From: Aspidapion aeneum
Taxonomy: Eukaryota > Arthropoda > Insecta > Coleoptera > Brentidae
Direction: 5' to 3'
Length of the DNA stretch: 64,000 bases
NCBI GenBank assembly: GCA_963576565.1
Contig: OY755047.1
Location: 35,803,851 to 35,867,850, forward strand
Below are positions 55,081 through 64,000 of this stretch, in pieces. The number at the start of each line of letters is the position of its first letter. The first letter of the stretch is position 1. The notes beneath the pieces are model-generated. The model was not told where the DNA came from, did not search any database, and saw only the letters and a list, made by a program, of their open reading frames with translations. The position numbers and the translations under genes were made by a program.

Positions 55081-55330
55081 CAAACTCACAAAAGTTCTGC
55101 TTAGTTGACCGGCCATATGACGGTGAAAGTTTACCTAAACAGGATGGGCCTGTTTCAAATAGACCAAATCTGTAGACTATGGAACCAGGAACCGAAAACA
55201 GTAGAATATATTTAGGGAAGTTAAACTAGACCCAACAGCGACTGGGTACTACTCCATTAAAGACCTATAGAAACTTGTTTAGGAAACTAAATTAATGGAG
55301 TGGTTAGCCTAGGAATCAAGAGTGTGTACA
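55080..55330 (+). pseudogene. LINE C-terminal relic with a Cys motif
   Basis: Plus-strand translation across frameshifts gives LNRMGLFQIDQICRLW and NQEPKTVEYI (55134-55217), then FREVKLDPTATGYYSIKDL (from about 55214). The pattern GL-x-x-x-D-x-x-CR-x-x-x-x-E-x-x-T is that of the C-terminus of many I/Jockey-group LINE proteins. No intact frame. Confidence 0.5.
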
Positions 55331-55920
55331 GTAATGGCCACAGTGCAGTGACTGTGGCTTGCTTAGGTAAGCTGAAGTCATAATCGAGGGGTTTTAGTCG
55401 GTAAAAATCCGACACTACTCGGCCTCTCCTAGCAGAGGAGAAATGAATCTGGTCGGAAAGTAGGAAGGGTGTCTTATGCAAGATTTCCCCTTAAAAAAAA
55501 AAATTAAAAATTAAGTTTGGTTAATTTCTTTTGAAGGTGCTTAAATAAAGCTGATATGTCTTTATTTTTTTAGAGCTTGAAACAATATTTTTTCCTTCTA
55601 AATGTTTAACATTAGTATAAATTATTTTTAAATAAATCAAAGTGAGCCATCCTATATCTACCTATTTAGGAAAATTCTAAACGTTTTATAATAAGTAGAT
55701 ATAAGTATTTCGAACACTTATTTAAATAAGTCTGGCCGTTGAATCCCAAAATTTTTATTAACGAGTTTATTGAAATAATTTTTAGACCAATTAATAAAAC
55801 CCGTATATCAAAATTCTGTAAGTTTTATAATATTTTGGACGGTAATACAACCAACAACAATTTTATAAATATTAAAGTTTTGTCCTTTCGGACATTTAAT
55901 AAAATAACTATGAAAAGAAT

Positions 55921-56202
55921 AATAGACACTTATTGGAATCAAACTTGACCCTATTTTAAAATCGACCCTATGGTGACAGATTTACATATTAAAAGCAGCT
56001 GCTTTCTTTCAAAATTCGGCTTTTGTATATTTAAAAATTGGATTTATTAGTGTCGGTCTTTATTAAATGAAAGTTAGCGTCTTTATTATTAAATTTGGCT
56101 TTGATATGTCAATTTAGAGAGGTCAGCTGTTTTCTGTGTAAATGTGTCTAAATAAAGTCGACTCTAAAATAAAGTCAGGTTTTATTCCAATAAGCCCCTA
56201 TT
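55921..56202. mobile_element. MITE with AATAGRSRCTTATTGG ends
   Basis: The left AATAGACACTTATTGGAATC and the right, in reverse, AATAGGGGCTTATTGGAATA form arms extending at least 55 bp (TTGACCCTATTTTA/CTGACTTTATTTTA). The subterminal AGCTG and TTGACATA motifs resemble the MITE at 41571-41860. Size 282 bp, no coding part. Confidence 0.8.
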
Positions 56203-56325
56203 ATTTCAAAACACTTCTAGATACCATAAACCTCTCTTGAAACCTTCTTTACACCAATTATAAAAATTTGTTCATTTGGGATGCACTATAAGTATATAAA
56301 TAGATAGTATTTCTTAAATCCTACT

Positions 56326-57045
56326 TGGTTCGTCCCGCCTTCCTTTTTGTAAATATGTTCTTTTTACTATAATTTACCAAATTGGTTCGAATTAGGCTAT
56401 TTGGTGATTCACTAGAGCATTTTCTATTTTTTGTTTATTTAGTATTAATTAACTAATTAAGTACTTAAAATTACTGGGTTATTTGCATTTGAAACTCCCG
56501 CGGTTTTAAAGGCAAATATTACAATTTGCTATAATTAATTTACTTTACATAAAATGCATTTTGAATTACTAAGGTTCCTAGTTCCTTTAATATGGACCTT
56601 CGTAATCTCATTCCTTCCTACTTATTCCTTTTCTCCTACGCCTATGGATTAACGACGCCACTGGGCGACATGTGGGAGAACGAACGCAGTAGCGAATACC
56701 TGCTGCAGCATCACAGAGAACCGTTTCGCCTTCGAACGAGCATACACGCGTGTTAGCGACTCTCCTACCACATGAATGTGGGTGCAAAAAATACGGTTAA
56801 ACAGCGCGTCCTCCCATGAGTTCCGCTTCCTGTATAAAAAGGGTAAGTGAAAATGCATTATTTTTACCTTACATACATTTGTTTATTGCTACACTAACCT
56901 AGAAGGTAAACTAGACCATTTCAGAATCCCTTGTACCAGCTTAGCCTATGACCTTATTCCCTTAAAATTACAGTCCACGCCTGACACCGTTAAATTCCAG
57001 ACAACTCTCCTTTCTGGACCACCAGGGAGCCCCATTTTTGATCCT
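56326..57045 (+). repeat. 5' LTR of the right BEL/Pao element (end approximate)
   Basis: The first 616 bp (to 56941) match the right LTR. The true 3' end lies past 56941 and probably before about 57050, where TGG-led candidates for the primer site occur (for example TGGACCACCAGG at 57033). A TATA box TATAAAAA is at 56833-56840, and the GGGTAAGTG immediately after it is donor-like. The 69-codon reverse frame in this LTR is duplicated only because the LTR is. Confidence 0.8.
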
Positions 57046-57093
57046 TAGCGACCCGGATTTCTGGAATCGTTTTTTTGCCTTTTTAGGTTAGTT

Positions 57094-57193
57094 TTTTTTA
57101 CTGGTTTCAAATGCAAGAAAAACCCTTGTTTTTCCTAAATGCCTTTTTTACTGGTTTCAAATGCAAGAAAAACCCTTGTTTTTCTTACATGCC
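57094..57193. repeat. 50-bp tandem duplication in the BEL leader
   Basis: TTTTTACTGGTTTCAAATGC and AAGAAAAACCCTTGTTTTTC recur with a 50-bp period, starting near 57094 and 57144, nearly identical. It lies in the leader between LTR and polyprotein. Confidence 0.85.
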
Positions 57194-58050
57194 TACTTTA
57201 GAAAACCCCTAGGTTTCTAAAATACATTTTGCGATTTTTTTTGTGTAAAAATTAAATATTTTTAACAATAAATTTAGCCTTTTCATGCGAAAAACCAAAC
57301 ACAGATAAAATCTGTAAACTACTATGCTTTTTTTTGTTTCGAATAAATCAAGTTTTTTCGTTTCTTTTTTGTAAAAAAAAAAACCGTATGGTATTTGGGT
57401 GTTTTTTTGTTTGTCACTGGAAATAGTTTAAAATAGTGTCTGCAAAGTGCTATTATTTTAGCCGTTGTGCCTTCACATTTGTGGATTGCTATAATTATAT
57501 CCAATTTGCTCGAAAAAAATCTCCAAATTGCCATATTCATTTTTGCTTATTGCAAATTGCTATGACTATATCCGATTGCGGATGCTTTACTATATTCGTT
57601 TTTGCGTAAAAATTGCTATGAATATATCTATTTCTAATTTACTATTATAATATCTGTCTGCAAATGGCTATGATTGTATCCATTTTTTGCGTGCATAATA
57701 AATTTTGAAGGAAATTTAATTCTTAACTTGAGAATTTGTTTTCGTGTAAAGGCAGATAAATAGTTTTACCAAATTAAATGCTTTTGATTTGTAGGTATTT
57801 ATTTTTAAATTTAATACATAGTAGGTACCTACTTATTTGAATTCGCGAGGCGAAGATAAAAAAACTTATACACAAGTTTTTTTGTTATCATTAGTTTGCA
57901 TCGGGTATTTTCTTTACTTTTGTGCGCTTATAGTTTGATTATTGTAATTAAACGTAGGACATTAATATTTATACAGGGTGTCCAAATTTTGATTTTTTTT
58001 TCAGTTTACCTAATTTTTGTCAATTATTTTTTGGATTTTTTTTTTTAATC
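57194..58050 (+). other. BEL leader (5' UTR)
   Basis: Non-coding. Degenerate TTGCTATGA(C/A)TATATCC phrases recur at about 57490, 57550, 57615 and 57668. ACAGGGTGTCC at 57974 resembles a transposon end. The polyprotein ATG follows a T-rich run at 58051. Confidence 0.5.
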
Positions 58051-61000
58051 ATGTCTAGTTCGGATAAAATTTTAAAGGCTAAAGCCTTGCGCTATAGTGC
58101 GATTTCACAGCTAAATTTGATCATTGAATCCGCGACCCTCGCAAAAAATGACCCTGCCTATCACAGCGGCTTTAAAGTCAAATTTCGGACATTGTCAAAA
58201 ATCAAAAAAGATTTTGAAAAGCACCATAATACTTTGTTGACGTTGGTAGCCTCTGATGAGGATCGCTTAGTAGTAGAAAACAAAGTGGCTATGGACTTTT
58301 GCAAACGCTGTGACGAGATTTCCACTATATTTTACGAACTTTTCGAACTACCCTTTGAAGATGGAGGGCTTTTGAGCAGTACGATAAATCCCATGGGCAG
58401 TCCCTGTGCCTCCACAGACCCGCATGGTTTACTGCCTAGGATAAAAATACCTCTTTTTCAAGGGGAATTTAAGGAGTTTCCAACCTTTTTGCAAGCCTTT
58501 AATGCTACCGTGCACAATAATAGGTCGCTGGGAAACTTTGAAAAATTCAATTTGCTTTTTTCTAATTTAAAGGGCCCTGCCCTGGATGTCATTTCTGACA
58601 TTCCTATCCTTGCTGAAAATTATTTAAATGCCTACCACACCTTGGTGGATAGGTATACAAATAAACGATTACAAGCTTACCTTCACTGGAAGGCAATTGA
58701 AGGCTTCTCTCCTCTTACTAAAGAGAACGCTACGAATTTGAGGAATTTGCTTGATTGTTTTTCGAAAAACTTAAGTGCTTTAAAAGTCATGGGTTTTAAA
58801 ACGGAGTTTTGGGATTATATTATGGCACAAATGCTCTTGGATAGGTTGGACCCAACCACGCGCAAGGCATTTGAGCAAAATTATTGCTCCAATGAGATCC
58901 CCTCTTATGATAAAATTCGTGCTTTTGTTTCTAGCCATTGCATTGCGTTGGAACAAATACAACAAACTCAAGATTACTTAAAAAATAAAGATTTGTCAAT
59001 TTCAAGTCAGAAAAATCAAGCAAAGTTTCAAAATCGATCTGCTTTGTTTGCTAATACTCAGAGAGCCTCCAAAAATGCCTCCCAGTCTCCAAATGGCCAA
59101 AGTGGCTTAAATAATACTCCAAACCCTCAAAATTTTTGTTTTCTCTGTAAAAGTGGCAATCATATAATATACAGATGTCCTAATTTTTTGGCGAAAACTC
59201 CCCAGCAACGTTTTGAGATTGTTAAACAACATAAAGCGTGTGTCAACTGTTTGGCCTCAAACCATAATTTACCCCAGCAATGCAAATCAAAAAAAAGATG
59301 TTTACATTGTGGCCAATTTCATCACAGTCTCTTACATTTTTTTCCTATTAATTCTACACCTAGTTCTGCGAGTAGCCCCTCTACTTCTGCAGTGCAACCC
59401 CCGAGGAGCCCCGTGGCTACCGAATTTAATAGAACCACTAACACCATTGTTACTGGTATGTCTTTAAATGATCGCGAAGTACTTCTCTGTACCGCTTTAA
59501 TACAAATACAGGATGTTTTTCAAAATTGGCACACAGTGCGCGCCATCTGTGACTCTGGTGCTCAATCTTCATTTATATCTAAGTCATGTGCTGATAGTTT
59601 GGGCCTTCCTAAATTTAATATCGCCATGACTCTACAAAGCTTAGATCGAATGACAACTTCGGCAAAATCTGGAATTAATTGCAATATATCCTCTTTGCGT
59701 GATAATAATTTTGTTTTTAATTTTGATGCGATAATACTCGATAAAATTTGTAGTGATTTACCTCATGCCTCATTTTCGATTAAAAGTTTTCCTTTTCTCG
59801 CCAACTTAGAACTAGCTGACCCAGGCTTTAATAAAAGCGATAAAATTGATTTATTGTTGGGCGGCGATGTGTACCCTTACATTTTGCTAGATGGTCGTTT
59901 GTCTACGGGACCCAACAACCCCGTCTGCATTAATACTATTTTTGGTTGGGGAATAATGGGCAATCTTTCACTTTCACCTTCAACTACAAATCAAATTAAA
60001 ACATTTTTTACTACGTCAATGAACGATTCTTTTGTCAATTTAGATAAAAATCTACAACGATTTTGGCAAATAGATGACATACCTAATGTCAAGGCCATTG
60101 ACCCCGAAGATGAGTTTTGCGAAAATTATTTTTTGAAAACTACCTCAAAAAATGAGGAGGGGAGATATATTGTATCTTTACCATTTAAAGTTACTGCTCC
60201 AGATTTTGGCGACACTCGATCCATTGCCGTACGTCGTTTTTTCTCCCTTGAGAAGAAATTGCTACAAAACCCTGATTTTTATGCTGCCTACAGCTCTGTT
60301 TTACAAGATTATTTAGATAATAATCATATGCAACCGGTTTCTGCACCTTTGCCGACCGAAATTTCAAATCATTTTTATATTGCACACCATGCGGTGTTTA
60401 AAAAAGATTCTACTAGCACCCCCCTGAGGGTGGTTTTTGATGCGAGCATGCACGCCCCTGGCAAAATCTCGCTCAACAACGCTGTTTATACTGGGCCCCC
60501 TTTACAAAGGGACTTACAAAAAATTTTATTACTTTATCGTTTGCATAAATTTTGCTTTTGTTGCGACATCCGTCAAATGTACAGGATGATTTTAGTTGAC
60601 CCTAGTCAAACTAATTTTCAAAGAATAGTTTGGAGGTTTGATCCTAACCAGCCTATTCAAGACTTCGAAATAAATAGAGTTTTATTCGGGGTCTCTTGTA
60701 GCCCCTTTTTGGCTATCAGAACTTTGCTGCAACTTGCTAGAGAGCATGAGGACCTTCCTCTTGCCTCAAAAATCATTGAGGAGGCAGTTTTTGTCGATGA
60801 TGTGATTTCGGGAAGTGATGACTTTTTTAAGGCCACTGAGATGAAAAATCAATTAATCGAGCTACTTAGCCGAGGTGGATTCGAATTGCGTAAATGGGCG
60901 AGCAATTGTCCCGAGTTACTATCCGATCTTCCTGAGTCACACATTTCGATGAAGGCTCTTTCTCTCGATTTAGATGCTGAAAATTCAACTTTGAAAATTC

Positions 61001-63342
61001 TCGGTTTAAATTGGAACCCTCATACTGATGAATTTTTTTATACTTTCGACTGTTCTCTCCAAACATGCACTAAAAGAACAATTTTAAGTAATTTGGCCTG
61101 CATTTACGACCCTCTGTCTTTTTTGGCGCCAATAGTTTTAATTTTAAAATTAATTGTTCAATACTGCTGGGCAGAAGACTTAAACTGGGACGACCCTGTC
61201 AGTCCGGAAATTGTTTTTAAATGGGAAAAATTTAAAAATGAATTAAAGTTTTTGCATTCTGTTAAAATTCCTCGTCAAATAATTTTGCCTAATGCTAGTC
61301 AAATCCAGCTAGTAGGATTTTGCGATAGTTCAGAACGGGCCTATTGTGCTGTCGCTTATATTCGAATTTTTTATTCTGATGGAAACATTAAAGTTTTTTT
61401 TGTTTGTAGTAAATCTAGAGTCGCACCGTTGCGTCGTAAACTAACTTTACCAAGACTAGAGCTTTTAGGAGCTGTTTTGTTGGCTAAATTAATGGATTTT
61501 TTACTAGAAACGTTCTCGGAAAAAATTAAATTTGATAAAATTCTTGCATTTACTGATAGCACAGTGACCTTATCTTGGATTCAGGGATCTCCTCACAAAT
61601 TTAAAACATTTGTTTCGAATAGAACTGCCTATATACAAGGAAGAATTAGCCCTGAGTTTTGGCATTATGTTCCTACTGAACAAAATCCTGCTGACTGCGG
61701 TACTAGGGAAATGTATCCCTCTGATTTACAAAGATTTTATTTTTGGTTAGAAGGGCCTTCTTTTCTAAACCAACCTACAAATACTTGGGATTTTATGACA
61801 GTTACTTACGATGGGAATGCAGTTTTGGAAGAACAGCGAAAAAATATTTTTAACGTTTTTACTTGCGAACAAACAGTTGAATATTATGTAAACAACTTGT
61901 TTGAAAAATACAGTTCTCTTTTTAAAATTAAGAGAATAGTTGCTTACTTTTTGCGAGGGTTACAAAAGTTTAAAAATCCCTCATACAATTTTGCTACTGA
62001 TTACCTTACAAATCAGGATTACTACAAAAGCTTACTTTTTATTTCGAAATGCGTACAATCTTTTTCTTTCCAAAAAGAAATTGAATTACTAAAAGATAAG
62101 AAACAGCTTCCAAAAGCTTTTCAAAAATTATGTCCATTTTTGCATAATGAAAGCTACGATTTGCTTCGTGTTGGAGGCCGTTTATGCCATTCAAATTTAT
62201 CATACGATAAAAAATTTCCAATTCTTTTGCCTTCTAGTGCAAAATTCACTGAATTACTGATTTTAGATTTGCATCGCAGCAATCTTCATTGTGGTATACA
62301 GACCACAACTTTTTTACTAATGCAAAACTTCTGGGTATTGTCTGCTAAAAAGGTAGTGAGAAAAGTTTTAAGTTCTTGCCATACTTGCTGGAAAACTAAA
62401 CCTAACTCCCTTCAACCCCCTATGGGTAACCTACCGAAATTTAGAGTTTCCGAAGCAAAGGTGTTCGAAAATGTAGGTATAGATTTTTGTGGTCCGTTCA
62501 CGATTACTCTTGGTCGGACCAGAGGTGCAAAAACCATGAAAGCATATGTCTGTTTATTTATCTGTTGCGCTGTTAAAGCCGTGCATTTAGAGTTAGTCTC
62601 TGATATGACATCAGAAGCCTTTCTGGCTGCTCTGCGCCGCTTCATAGCTAGAAGAGGACTATGCTCAAAGATCTCTTCAGACTGCGGGACCAACTTCGTG
62701 GCCTCTGAAAAATACTTGCGACAAATTTTTTCTGATTGCGTGAAGGGGGAAGGTATAGTTTGGTCTTTCAACCCACCTGCTGCTCCCCACATGGGAGGCA
62801 TTTGGGAATCAAACATTAAATCTTTAAAGACTCATCTTCACAGGGTAGTTGGAAATCAAATACTCACCTATGAGGAATTAAATACGGTTTTAACCCAAGT
62901 TGAAGCCATAATGAACTCACGTCCTTTATGTGCCTTAAGCACCGATCCTACTGATCTGGCGGTCTTGACTCCTAATAATTTTTTAAATTTGAGGCCTCCA
63001 GGTACAATACCCGATCCAAACTACTGCGATATTGCGTTAAACAGGCTGTCCAGGTGGCAACTGTTGCAAAGAATGCACCGCGATTTTTGGATTCGCTGGC
63101 ATCGCGAATATTTGCACACTTTGCAACAGCGAGCCAAATGGCACCAACCTCTTGCTTCCATTGATATTGGTACTATGGTACTGATCAAAGATGAAAATTC
63201 CACTCCATTGGATTGGCCCCTAGGCCGCATTGAAGACCTTATTAAAGGTTCTGATAATGTTCCACGGGTTGCTATTGTAAAGACTACTAAAGGTACCTAC
63301 AAACGGCCTTTGGTAAAACTATGCGCCCTGCCTACAAATTAA
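58051..63342 (+). CDS. BEL/Pao retrotransposon Gag-Pol polyprotein, intact (1763 aa)
   Basis: Single unbroken frame. In order: N-terminal gag region; DUF1759-type capsid segment from about residue 129 (PRIKIPLFQGEFKEFPTF); zinc knuckles near 363 (CFLCKSGNHIIYRC), 396 (CVNCLASNH) and 417 (CLHCGQFHH); DUF1758-type aspartic protease with CDSGAQSSF near 499; reverse transcriptase with FVDD near 913; RNase H with FCDSS near 1089; integrase zinc finger HHCC near 1406-1445 (LHRSNLHCG... CHTCW); and DDE residues near 1476 (GIDFCGP), 1543 (SSDCGTNF) and 1582 (GGIWESN). A DUF5641-like C-terminus ends the protein. All catalytic positions appear intact and the length is normal for the family. The ATG at 58051 is the first in frame after a T-rich leader. 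No env follows. Confidence 0.97.
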   Translation: MSSSDKILKAKALRYSAISQLNLIIESATLAKNDPAYHSGFKVKFRTLSKIKKDFEKHHNTLLTLVASDEDRLVVENKVAMDFCKRCDEISTIFYELFELPFEDGGLLSSTINPMGSPCASTDPHGLLPRIKIPLFQGEFKEFPTFLQAFNATVHNNRSLGNFEKFNLLFSNLKGPALDVISDIPILAENYLNAYHTLVDRYTNKRLQAYLHWKAIEGFSPLTKENATNLRNLLDCFSKNLSALKVMGFKTEFWDYIMAQMLLDRLDPTTRKAFEQNYCSNEIPSYDKIRAFVSSHCIALEQIQQTQDYLKNKDLSISSQKNQAKFQNRSALFANTQRASKNASQSPNGQSGLNNTPNPQNFCFLCKSGNHIIYRCPNFLAKTPQQRFEIVKQHKACVNCLASNHNLPQQCKSKKRCLHCGQFHHSLLHFFPINSTPSSASSPSTSAVQPPRSPVATEFNRTTNTIVTGMSLNDREVLLCTALIQIQDVFQNWHTVRAICDSGAQSSFISKSCADSLGLPKFNIAMTLQSLDRMTTSAKSGINCNISSLRDNNFVFNFDAIILDKICSDLPHASFSIKSFPFLANLELADPGFNKSDKIDLLLGGDVYPYILLDGRLSTGPNNPVCINTIFGWGIMGNLSLSPSTTNQIKTFFTTSMNDSFVNLDKNLQRFWQIDDIPNVKAIDPEDEFCENYFLKTTSKNEEGRYIVSLPFKVTAPDFGDTRSIAVRRFFSLEKKLLQNPDFYAAYSSVLQDYLDNNHMQPVSAPLPTEISNHFYIAHHAVFKKDSTSTPLRVVFDASMHAPGKISLNNAVYTGPPLQRDLQKILLLYRLHKFCFCCDIRQMYRMILVDPSQTNFQRIVWRFDPNQPIQDFEINRVLFGVSCSPFLAIRTLLQLAREHEDLPLASKIIEEAVFVDDVISGSDDFFKATEMKNQLIELLSRGGFELRKWASNCPELLSDLPESHISMKALSLDLDAENSTLKILGLNWNPHTDEFFYTFDCSLQTCTKRTILSNLACIYDPLSFLAPIVLILKLIVQYCWAEDLNWDDPVSPEIVFKWEKFKNELKFLHSVKIPRQIILPNASQIQLVGFCDSSERAYCAVAYIRIFYSDGNIKVFFVCSKSRVAPLRRKLTLPRLELLGAVLLAKLMDFLLETFSEKIKFDKILAFTDSTVTLSWIQGSPHKFKTFVSNRTAYIQGRISPEFWHYVPTEQNPADCGTREMYPSDLQRFYFWLEGPSFLNQPTNTWDFMTVTYDGNAVLEEQRKNIFNVFTCEQTVEYYVNNLFEKYSSLFKIKRIVAYFLRGLQKFKNPSYNFATDYLTNQDYYKSLLFISKCVQSFSFQKEIELLKDKKQLPKAFQKLCPFLHNESYDLLRVGGRLCHSNLSYDKKFPILLPSSAKFTELLILDLHRSNLHCGIQTTTFLLMQNFWVLSAKKVVRKVLSSCHTCWKTKPNSLQPPMGNLPKFRVSEAKVFENVGIDFCGPFTITLGRTRGAKTMKAYVCLFICCAVKAVHLELVSDMTSEAFLAALRRFIARRGLCSKISSDCGTNFVASEKYLRQIFSDCVKGEGIVWSFNPPAAPHMGGIWESNIKSLKTHLHRVVGNQILTYEELNTVLTQVEAIMNSRPLCALSTDPTDLAVLTPNNFLNLRPPGTIPDPNYCDIALNRLSRWQLLQRMHRDFWIRWHREYLHTLQQRAKWHQPLASIDIGTMVLIKDENSTPLDWPLGRIEDLIKGSDNVPRVAIVKTTKGTYKRPLVKLCALPTN

Positions 63343-63370
63343 ACTCTCTGAAATGCCCCTGGGCATTCTC

Positions 63371-63384
63371 AGGGGGGTGGGAAA
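63371..63384 (+). other. polypurine tract of the right BEL element
   Basis: AGGGGGGTGGGAAA directly precedes the 3' LTR start TGGTTCG at 63385, and lies 29 bp after the polyprotein stop. It serves as plus-strand primer in LTR retrotransposons. Confidence 0.85.
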
Positions 63385-64000
63385 TGGTTCGTCCCGCCTT
63401 CCTTTTTGTAAATATGTTCTTTTTACTATAATTTACCAAATTGGTTCGAATTAGGCTATTTGGTGATTCACTAGAGCATTTTCTATTTTTTGTTTATTTA
63501 GTATTAATTAACTAATTAAGTACTTAAAATTACTGGGTTATTTGCATTTGAAACTCCCGCGGTTTTAAAGGCAAATATTACAATTTGCTATAATTAATTT
63601 ACTTTACATAAAATGCATTTTGAATTACTAAGGTTCCTAGTTCCTTTAATATGGACCTTCGTAATCTCATTCCTTCCTACTTATTCCTTTTCTCCTACGC
63701 CTATGGATTAACGACGCCACTGGGCGACATGTGGGAGAACGAACGCAGTAGCGAATACCTGCTGCAGCATCACAGAGAACCGTTTCGCCTTCGAACGAGC
63801 ATACACGCGTGTTAGCGACTCTCCTACCACATGAATGTGGGTGCAAAAAATACGGTTAAACAGCGCGTCCTCCCATGAGTTCCGCTTCCTGTATAAAAAG
63901 GGTAAGTGAAAATGCATTATTTTTACCTTACATACATTTGTTTATTGCTACACTAACCTAGAAGGTAAACTAGACCATTTCAGAATCCCTTGTACCAGCT
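63385..64000 (+). repeat. 3' LTR of the right BEL/Pao element, truncated by the window
   Basis: The first 616 bp of the LTR, in register with 56326-56941 and without visible difference. TATA box at 63892-63899. Confidence 0.9.

Larger units (their letters stand above)
56326..64000 (+). mobile_element. young BEL/Pao LTR retrotransposon (3' LTR cut by the window end)
   Basis: The left LTR from 56326 and the right LTR from 63385 start with the same TGGTTCGTCCCGCC and run in exact register (offset 7059) with no difference noticed over the 616 bases available. Between them are a leader, one intact polyprotein frame and a polypurine tract AGGGGGGTGGGAAA. Identical LTRs plus an unbroken frame indicate very recent insertion. 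Right-hand target duplication and LTR end are outside the window. Confidence 0.92.

Noticed and set aside
56649..56858. 69-codon reverse frame duplicated at 63708-63917
   Set aside because: Lies within the BEL LTR on the antisense strand; its identity reflects LTR identity.

Overview
The window is repeat-rich eukaryotic DNA, almost certainly from an insect or another arthropod. The DNA is AT-rich, and the recognisable coding sequences I can identify belong to transposable elements: two BEL/Pao retrotransposons, a giant Ty3/gypsy element, a Jockey-like LINE, a Penelope-like relic, a mariner relic and many short inverted-repeat elements (MITEs). A telomere-like satellite of the insect TTAGG type is also present. 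I found no convincing host gene, rRNA gene, functional tRNA gene or CRISPR array. I cannot assign the order from sequence alone; a large, repeat-rich genome such as a beetle, a bug or a hymenopteran would fit.

Layout. 1-3826 (minus): an open BEL/Pao polyprotein that runs off the left edge, followed upstream by its leader. 5.3-6.9 kb: a MITE candidate and unassigned DNA. 6948-23627 (minus): one complete Ty3/gypsy element of about 16.7 kb with LTRs of about 3.2 kb, a 4-bp target-site duplication (GTGC), tRNA-Lys-type primer site, polypurine tract, gag, a -1 frameshift signal, pol, and an odd 5.3-kb T-rich leader between primer site and gag. 23.6-26.2 kb: a 140-bp tandem array, paired dispersed repeats, an LTR/primer-site scar and a tRNA-derived SINE. 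26.2-32.7 kb: a full-length Jockey-like LINE (27206-31604, 12-bp target duplication) nested in an older minus-strand LINE relic, followed by a third LINE fragment. 32.9-37.8 kb: a 691-bp-period duplication, a Penelope-like relic and a mariner relic.

38255-41507 is a solo LTR of the same giant gypsy family, in the opposite orientation, with its own duplication (ATAT). 41.5-47.1 kb holds MITEs, traces of a probable pogo/Tigger-like transposase C-terminus, a GGCGCC-rich foldback element and about 0.9 kb of a TTAGGTTGGG decamer array. 47-56.2 kb holds MITEs (one hAT-like with a perfect 8-bp duplication), TA-rich palindromes and LINE scraps. 56326-64000 is a young BEL/Pao element with an intact 1763-residue polyprotein and LTRs that appear identical over the 616 bases present in both; its right LTR is cut by the window end.

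The most unusual object is the giant-LTR gypsy family. All three LTR copies keep a TATA box followed by what reads as two small introns and a 74-nt exon, and good acceptors lie just upstream of gag. The 5.3-kb leader may therefore be an intron that is removed from the Gag-Pol message and retained in the genomic RNA. This is inference from sequence and needs transcript evidence.
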